A stretch of 64,000 nucleotides of DNA from Panorpa germanica (lineage: Eukaryota > Arthropoda > Insecta > Mecoptera > Panorpidae). Position numbers and translations under genes: made by a program. Every line of letters starts with the position of its first letter. Positions within the stretch are counted from its first letter, which is position 1. Below are positions 58,713 to 64,000 of the stretch, piece by piece. The notes under the pieces are model-generated. The model had not been told where the DNA came from, did not search any database, and saw nothing but the letters and a program-made list of their open reading frames with translations. The DNA lies in contig OY783209.1 in NCBI GenBank assembly GCA_963678705.1, forward strand, positions 11,842,001-11,906,000, read 5' to 3'.

Positions 58713-59516
58713 TTAAGCATAATGTTGCCCAGATTAATAGTCATGCTAATAGTCATGCAAAAAAACAATTCGGCACTTAATAAGACCGTGAAACCTTTTT
58801 GTTACCACTGCTATTTTTTAACTGGTTTAATAATAAATTAAAATATGCTAATTTTTTAAAACAATTTAAATTGAATTAAGATATTAATACGATATATTAA
58901 ATAACACTTACTAGACGATTGCTTGCAAAAATAAGTAATTGCTTATATGGATTAGTAATAATATGTGTGTGTGCACGTGTTTGTAAGCCTACGTGTTTTC
59001 ACTTTGTTATTAACGAATCATTTGGTTTCCTTATGTTGTAATGGTCACATAGTACATAAGTAACTTTCTATACATGTAGAGTGTACACTGTACAGTGTAC
59101 ATCCATTCTAGTCTAGCAAGAGCAAGAGCACTATATTGAATGTGACAGTTTCCATGTTGTTTAGAAATTCAATGGGCACGTAGACGCTAAAATAAATACA
59201 TTGAGCGATATTTATAAACTGTTAAACTTTAGTTTTTATTAACTATCACCCCCTGCCCGCTAAATACGGAACGTAATTATTGATATCATATTTAAATTCG
59301 ACCTAACGAAATAGATAAATATTTTATGTAATTCAGAATTTCTATGAAACTCTATTATATATATTTCCAATTACTTTTCGCATTATTACTGTAATATAAG
59401 AGATATTAACAATTATAGTCACGTTTCTCTCCTTTTTCCTTTTAAGGGGTTAAAGGTTATAAAAAATAAATAATCCCTTGACGTCATGTCCGATTTCTAT
59501 CTTGCTTTCTAATGTA
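58713..59516. other. no gene seen
   Basis: AT-rich. A short palindrome GTGTACACTGTACAGTGTAC at 59080-59099 was noted. Confidence 0.35.
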
Positions 59517-60023
59517 TGGTACAGACTGGTGCAACATAAACATGCGACATCCAACATTTATATATTTTCATTCATAAGTTGATATTATTTAGACATGAGT
59601 GTACTAAATGTGTTGCACTTTTAACGTACAGACTAGTGCGACACCAATAAAACCCTTACTTATGTTATTTTTAAAAATTCTAGGTATTATTTGTCTATAA
59701 TGTTTCAATCCTAAGCCGGAACATCTAAAGAAATTGTGGTTTTGAATATGTTATCGAACAAAACAGTCGAGTACCTACTTAGTCTCGAATATAATCTCAG
59801 TGTTCGTTGAGGTTTTTTCAGTTGTGTTTAGTAAATAAATAAAAATCATTGAAAATGGTTAAAATGGTTTAAATGTACAAATGAAATATACCTAAACAAT
59901 AGACCCTTGTCAAACAGTGTTTCCGACGTATTAAGTTGCATGTCGCACTAGTGTGAACGTGTTGTACAACTTCTTACAACAAATGTTAGATGTCGCATGT
60001 TTATGTCGCACTAGTCTGTACCG
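59517..60023. mobile_element. family E MITE, TA target duplication
   Basis: TA at 59515-59516 and 60024-60025; tips TGGTACAGACTGGTGCAACA and the inverse of CGGTACAGACTAGTGCGACA. Reverse orientation relative to 3582-4137. Confidence 0.75.
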
Positions 60024-60984
60024 TACATAAGAATTGACATCTCTTTTATACAATAGAGTGTGAAAGAGATGCATGATAATGCTTACTCAAATGTCAGCTA
60101 TTTACAGTTATTTCTGGAAATACAAAGTTTTGTTATTATAAAGGTGATAAACAAGTATATCTGAAATCGATTACTCTTTTTCACTTGAAACTGTAACGCT
60201 GCAAATGTTTGTTTTCTTAATTTGTATACAAAATAAGGGACAATTAAATTTACTATAATATTCTGAGAGCCTGAAACCTTGCTTAAAATATTAAATTAAA
60301 ACATAAACTAAATATTAAACGATTTTTATCAATGAAATTTTTTTTGAAAATATAGTAACACATAATATACATATATATTTAACAAGTTTCAGAAATTGTT
60401 TGTTAAGTAAATAAAAAAGAAGTTTGTATCAAGAATAATAAGATCTACATTTCGACTACACTGCTTTGTCTTATCTGAATTATAAAAAGAATGAAGTTTT
60501 TGTTTTAATCATTTCCTTCCTGTTCGATAAACAGATAGCAAAATATCCTTTCTGTCTTCCAATAACTTGAAGTTCTGTAGTACATAAAGTAAAAGTGAAA
60601 TGTTAAATAAACATACTTAGCTAATTATATAAAAGTGTCTCACAGAGATATAGTGAATAGAGTTGTTCTTCATAAAATAATTGTCGTCTCTTTTTCTTAT
60701 TGTCTTTTATTCATTTTATTTATTTGTAACCCTCGCTTGTGTCTATATAATCGAGTAATTTCACAAAGAAAGTTGTCTTTACTAATATTACTGCAGATAG
60801 ATATAAAGTGTATTTAAATATTGCAAACACATTTCAAAACAATACATTTTCAAATAGTGAAATTTGTCCTATGGATATAAAAAGCGTACTACAATATTTT
60901 CAACAATAGTTATATATTATTTTATACCTTATAATAATTTAAATCTGTATTTTTCTTAGAATATAACACTCAAAAAAGTATTTT
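60024..60984. other. AT-rich, no gene seen
   Basis: No repeat shared with the rest of the window and no recognisable coding frame. Confidence 0.4.
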
Positions 60985-61023
60985 TTTTATTAATAATGTT
61001 TTTTTCTATCTTTCCAGGTAAGT
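60985..61023 (+). promoter_or_regulatory. candidate recursive splice (ratchet) site
   Basis: A pyrimidine-rich tract (GTTTTTTTCTATCTTTCCAG, ending at 61017) is followed with no gap by GTAAGT (61018-61023). A strong acceptor directly joined to a perfect donor is the definition of a zero-length ratchet point, used to remove very long introns in steps. Known sites have the form pyrimidine tract, CAG, GTAAGT. If used with the donor at 19692, the first step would remove 41.3 kb. The alternative is an ordinary exon beginning GTAAGT at 61018. Confidence 0.5.
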
Positions 61024-61111
61024 GATGATTCTCATCTCACGGGCGGATGCTTCTGGTCCTGTTTGTGATATACAATACATCATTTTCATTATGCATTTGT
61101 TAGCTGCACAG
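61018..61111 (+). other. candidate recursive-splice exon or 5' UTR exon
   Basis: 94 bp, GC-richer than its surroundings, from the CAG at 61017 to CTGCACAG|GTAAAT (donor GT at 61112-61113). All three frames contain stops, so it is not an internal coding exon. It could be the exon whose downstream donor defines the ratchet site before being skipped, or a non-coding leader exon (an ATG lies at 61091, seven codons before the donor). Confidence 0.4.
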
Positions 61112-61577
61112 GTAAATAAATCTTCTAAGAATTTCGTTATATATTTCTAACTTTGAAATATTTTATAAATGTGTGGCAATCCGAGATGTGCACAAATGCT
61201 TTTCAAAAGCATTTAAGTACAAAATGCAATAACCTCGTTATTTTCCTATTTCAAATACAAAATACGTATTTTAAAAATACTTTTGAGAAAATAGAATACT
61301 CTTTATGTTACTAGTATAAATGTTATTTTTTTATTATTTATGAGAGTTCTCTTTGATAAAGACCGGCTTCGTTTTGAAACATTTTTGTTTCATAAAAATA
61401 CTATCTAGAATTTTAAAAAATAGCAAAAGTAAGGGTTTTGTAGCATATTTAATCTTCTTATGCTATAATGTTTTAAATTGACAATGTTAATTTTATATAT
61501 AAATGTTTATTGAAAACAATTCCACTTTTCCTGGCATAAGTTGAATTTGTCCAATTTGAAAAACGCACATCTCTCTT
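61112..61577. repeat. fragments of families B and E
   Basis: 61182-61215 (GAGATGTGCACAAATGCTTT) matches the inner part of family B. 61376-61442 (GAAACATTTTTGTTTCATAA onward) matches the middle of family E. Neither has tips. Confidence 0.5.
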
Positions 61578-62141
61578 AATGGGCAATTCAATTGTTGATT
61601 GAAATTGATGTTAATAAATGTGTATTGGCGTGTCTATTTTATTAAATATCTAAATATTGACGGAGATATAGCAATTAAAAGTTTGAATTGTAGTTTTAGC
61701 GCTAGAAATGGTCGGCCATATTTGTATGACGTGAAATGCATTTTAACGTCAGTTATTTGTTGAGTAGGTCAGTGCTGTGGTAATGTTCTGTAGCTGTTGG
61801 TAGTCAAATAATCAAGTCAAATCAAAGAATAATAAGTTTTTATTTTATTTAACGCTGTTACGGCTGATATAATATTGAAATTTGATTGTTCCTTGAAATA
61901 GCTATAAATAATATTTGATATTTTGATGTATAAATACATATAGCAGAGATTTATGAGCTGTAAGGTTGGTAACCTTACACAAGGATTGTGATGTCACATG
62001 CACTTGGAATATTTACAACGTTGAATCCCTTTAATAATTAAAGACACAAAATGACTTTTTTAATTGTTAATATCTCTTAACATATAAGGAGTTATTAAAA
62101 AATATTTGGACATTTGAGGTTCTAGTAACCCACTTTATCAA
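61578..62141. mobile_element. family A MITE, both ends shortened, reverse orientation
   Basis: Begins AATGGGC then jumps to CAATTCAATTGTTGATTGAA, having lost about 35 bp. It runs through the family body to GTAACCCACTTTATCA, missing the last 50-60 bp including the terminus. Confidence 0.75.
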
Positions 62142-62892
62142 CTATTTCTGATATTTAACGTTTTATTCACAAAACCAAACAGTCATCTCCTATTGATACA
62201 CTTTATAGTTTCCAAATTTGACTACAGAGTACGTTTCGCTAATTGCACGACTTTCAAGTATCAAATACCTCGCATACAATTAATTAAATAACTAATCGTA
62301 AAATATTAAATACAAATTTGTCATATAGGTCAGCAAACAGCAAACAGCGGTTTCGTTTCAGCTTTAAGCCGTCCGACCGTTCGTACCACAATTCGTTTGT
62401 TCATTTCATTTCAACAGTCCGTTTCGTTTATATTTGTACATCAAATTTCAAATTTGTCCTCCTTTCTTTTTAACATTTTGCAATACTAAATATCTTATTT
62501 CTTAATATTATAAAGTTTTCTCTCGAGTTACATTCTCTTTATAAATGAGAAGTATATTTCACATAATACAATGAAAATTTATATTTGTATTTGTTTAACA
62601 CACTGACGTTAGTAGCAGAAAGAGATCTTGCTTATAGCTTATAGCTGGTAAATGCTACATGTATATCAGACAATATCTATAACTGTATTTCACTATATTG
62701 TATTTTTTTTTCGATTTATATTTTCTCCTACGCCTTAAACATTGCCAATGTATCCACCGACGAGGGAAAGTTGTAATTCTGCATGTAGTTCTTGAGATAT
62801 TTTCTATTTTAGATGGAAGGTAGAAACGCTATTTATTAATATTATGTTTTCCTATCTAGGATCAGTCGAACTCAATTTCAACCGATTTTTAA
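62142..62892. other. no gene seen
   Basis: AT-rich with no supported gene. Confidence 0.4.
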
Positions 62893-63645
62893 GGAGGTAC
62901 AGGACGTACCGTCAATGCAAAAAGTTTATCTCTCGGTAATACGAAATGCAAAATACGAAGTATATGAGAGACGAGCAAATATTGGGACTGTATCTTTGAA
63001 AATGAATTTTTCAATTCTCTATTAAACTGCTTTTTGCTTGTTGGAATGATTTTTTATGCATATAATAGTTAAATAAATTAAAAATTACCTATAATTAATA
63101 TCAAATTTATATTAATTCAATTTAAATACAAATTAAATATTTTGAAAAAGGAATAATAAATTTTGCAACGCTGCAAATTTACGTGTGTTGACGCATGCGT
63201 GATTTGGTTCTTTGACAAATAAATTGTTATATTTTATATAATATTTATTCCGATTTTGAATTTCCTGCTCAAATTGGCATTTGCAACGTTGCCGGCTTAT
63301 AACCCACATTTACTGTTTCTTAAAGGTTTTATTTAAATATTTTCGTAAATAGGTATCCTTTTGATAATTTTCTTTTTGCAATAGTTACAAAAAAGATTCT
63401 TTTATATACACCTGGTTTTTGAAAGCCGTTTCACCATTTTTTTATAGTTAAAAGTTATATTATGTGGTGAAATTGAGCTAAAAATTATGATTTGTTTGGA
63501 AAATGAATATTTTTAATCATGTATAAAAATAAAACTATGAACCCTAGGTCTCTAAAATTTTGAGACAGCATGTATTTTAACTATTTGTATTGACCCTCCA
63601 AATTTCACAACGTTTTCATCATTTACGTTAACGTCCTGTACCTCC
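62893..63645. mobile_element. family M element, TTAA target duplication
   Basis: 753 bp between TTAA at 62889-62892 and 63646-63649 with perfect 15-bp inverted tips GGAGGTACAGGACGT. Single copy in the window. No transposase remnant. TTAA and inverted tips suggest a piggyBac-type non-autonomous element. Confidence 0.75.
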
Positions 63646-63768
63646 TTAACAAAGAAAGGTGTGTAGTGTGATATGCTTGCTAAAAGGTCTTTGAACAAGA
63701 GTTGTCATTTTAAATTTCGCGCCATTTTTCAACTATCAAAGTGCAACCATCTTTGCGGTGACATTTGG
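63646..63768. other. short spacer with a family O-like tip
   Basis: GAACAAGAGTTGTCATTTTAAA at about 63697 resembles the tip of family O, and here again it lies next to family N. Confidence 0.4.
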
Positions 63769-64000
63769 GATGCGTTCTACTAAGCATTGACAACGTCCAA
63801 AATATTATTTCAGCCGTTCCACATGACAACCCGAGACGTTGTTGAGCATTTCGGCACAATGTTTAAACATAACGCAAAACTTAAAAATGACGATGACAGA
63901 AAAAATTACTTATTATATGATTCGGAAAGAGACATTTTATTGGATTTTATCTTCTTCTTAATATATATAAATTACGTGTCACGTTGTATGTCCGCGATGG
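63769..64000. mobile_element. family N element, cut by window edge
   Basis: Starts GGGATGCGTTCTACTAAGC. The block 63835-63960 is the reverse complement of 13223-13345. It continues past the window, so its right end is unknown. Confidence 0.45.

Noticed and set aside
1..64000. CRISPR arrays, bacterial operons, rRNA genes or integrated viral genes
   Set aside because: No regularly spaced repeats, no ribosomal sequence, and no capsid, polymerase or envelope-like frame was seen; all recognisable proteins are transposon-derived.

Overview
The window looks like non-coding DNA from an insect nuclear genome. It is AT-rich, has no operon-like gene packing, and every long reading frame I could identify is transposon-derived. 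The transposon protein families seen here are jockey-type and R1-like non-LTR retrotransposons, PIF/Harbinger, hAT, and Tc1/mariner relatives with a DUF4817-type N-terminus; all are common in insects. I cannot assign an order. No rRNA, convincing tRNA, CRISPR array or viral gene was found.

The clearest gene-bearing unit is a 2.93-kb PIF/Harbinger transposon at 49194-52120. It has perfect 16-bp terminal inverted repeats, a TTA target duplication and the two divergently placed genes typical of the superfamily. One is a DDE transposase in two exons, intact once an 83-bp intron is removed. The other is a Myb/SANT-like partner protein in four exons on the opposite strand, whose coiled-coil C-terminus has slipped out of frame.

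Most of the rest is a layered graveyard of short non-autonomous elements that I grouped by comparing copies within the window. Families A to T are local names only. B and C have TTA/TAA target duplications (Harbinger-like). E and H have TA (mariner-like). F, I, L and M are flanked by TTAA (piggyBac-like). P has a 9-bp duplication (Mutator-like), and there is an 834-bp hAT with an 8-bp duplication. A, D, G, N, O and Q are unclassified. Many are nested: B inside C twice, a retrotransposon inside Q, and a Tc1-like element at 35.4-37.1 kb hit by a jockey element, an R1-like element and a G fragment.

Host-gene signal is sparse and all on the + strand. A candidate exon with good splice sites lies at 2138-2237. 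A candidate first exon ends at 19691 with a GT donor. At 60985-61023 a long pyrimidine tract runs straight into CAG|GTAAGT, the juxtaposed acceptor and donor that defines a recursive splice (ratchet) site in long insect introns. If the last two belong together, most of the window right of 19.7 kb is one intron of more than 44 kb that has absorbed the transposons listed here. This is inference; RNA data would decide it.
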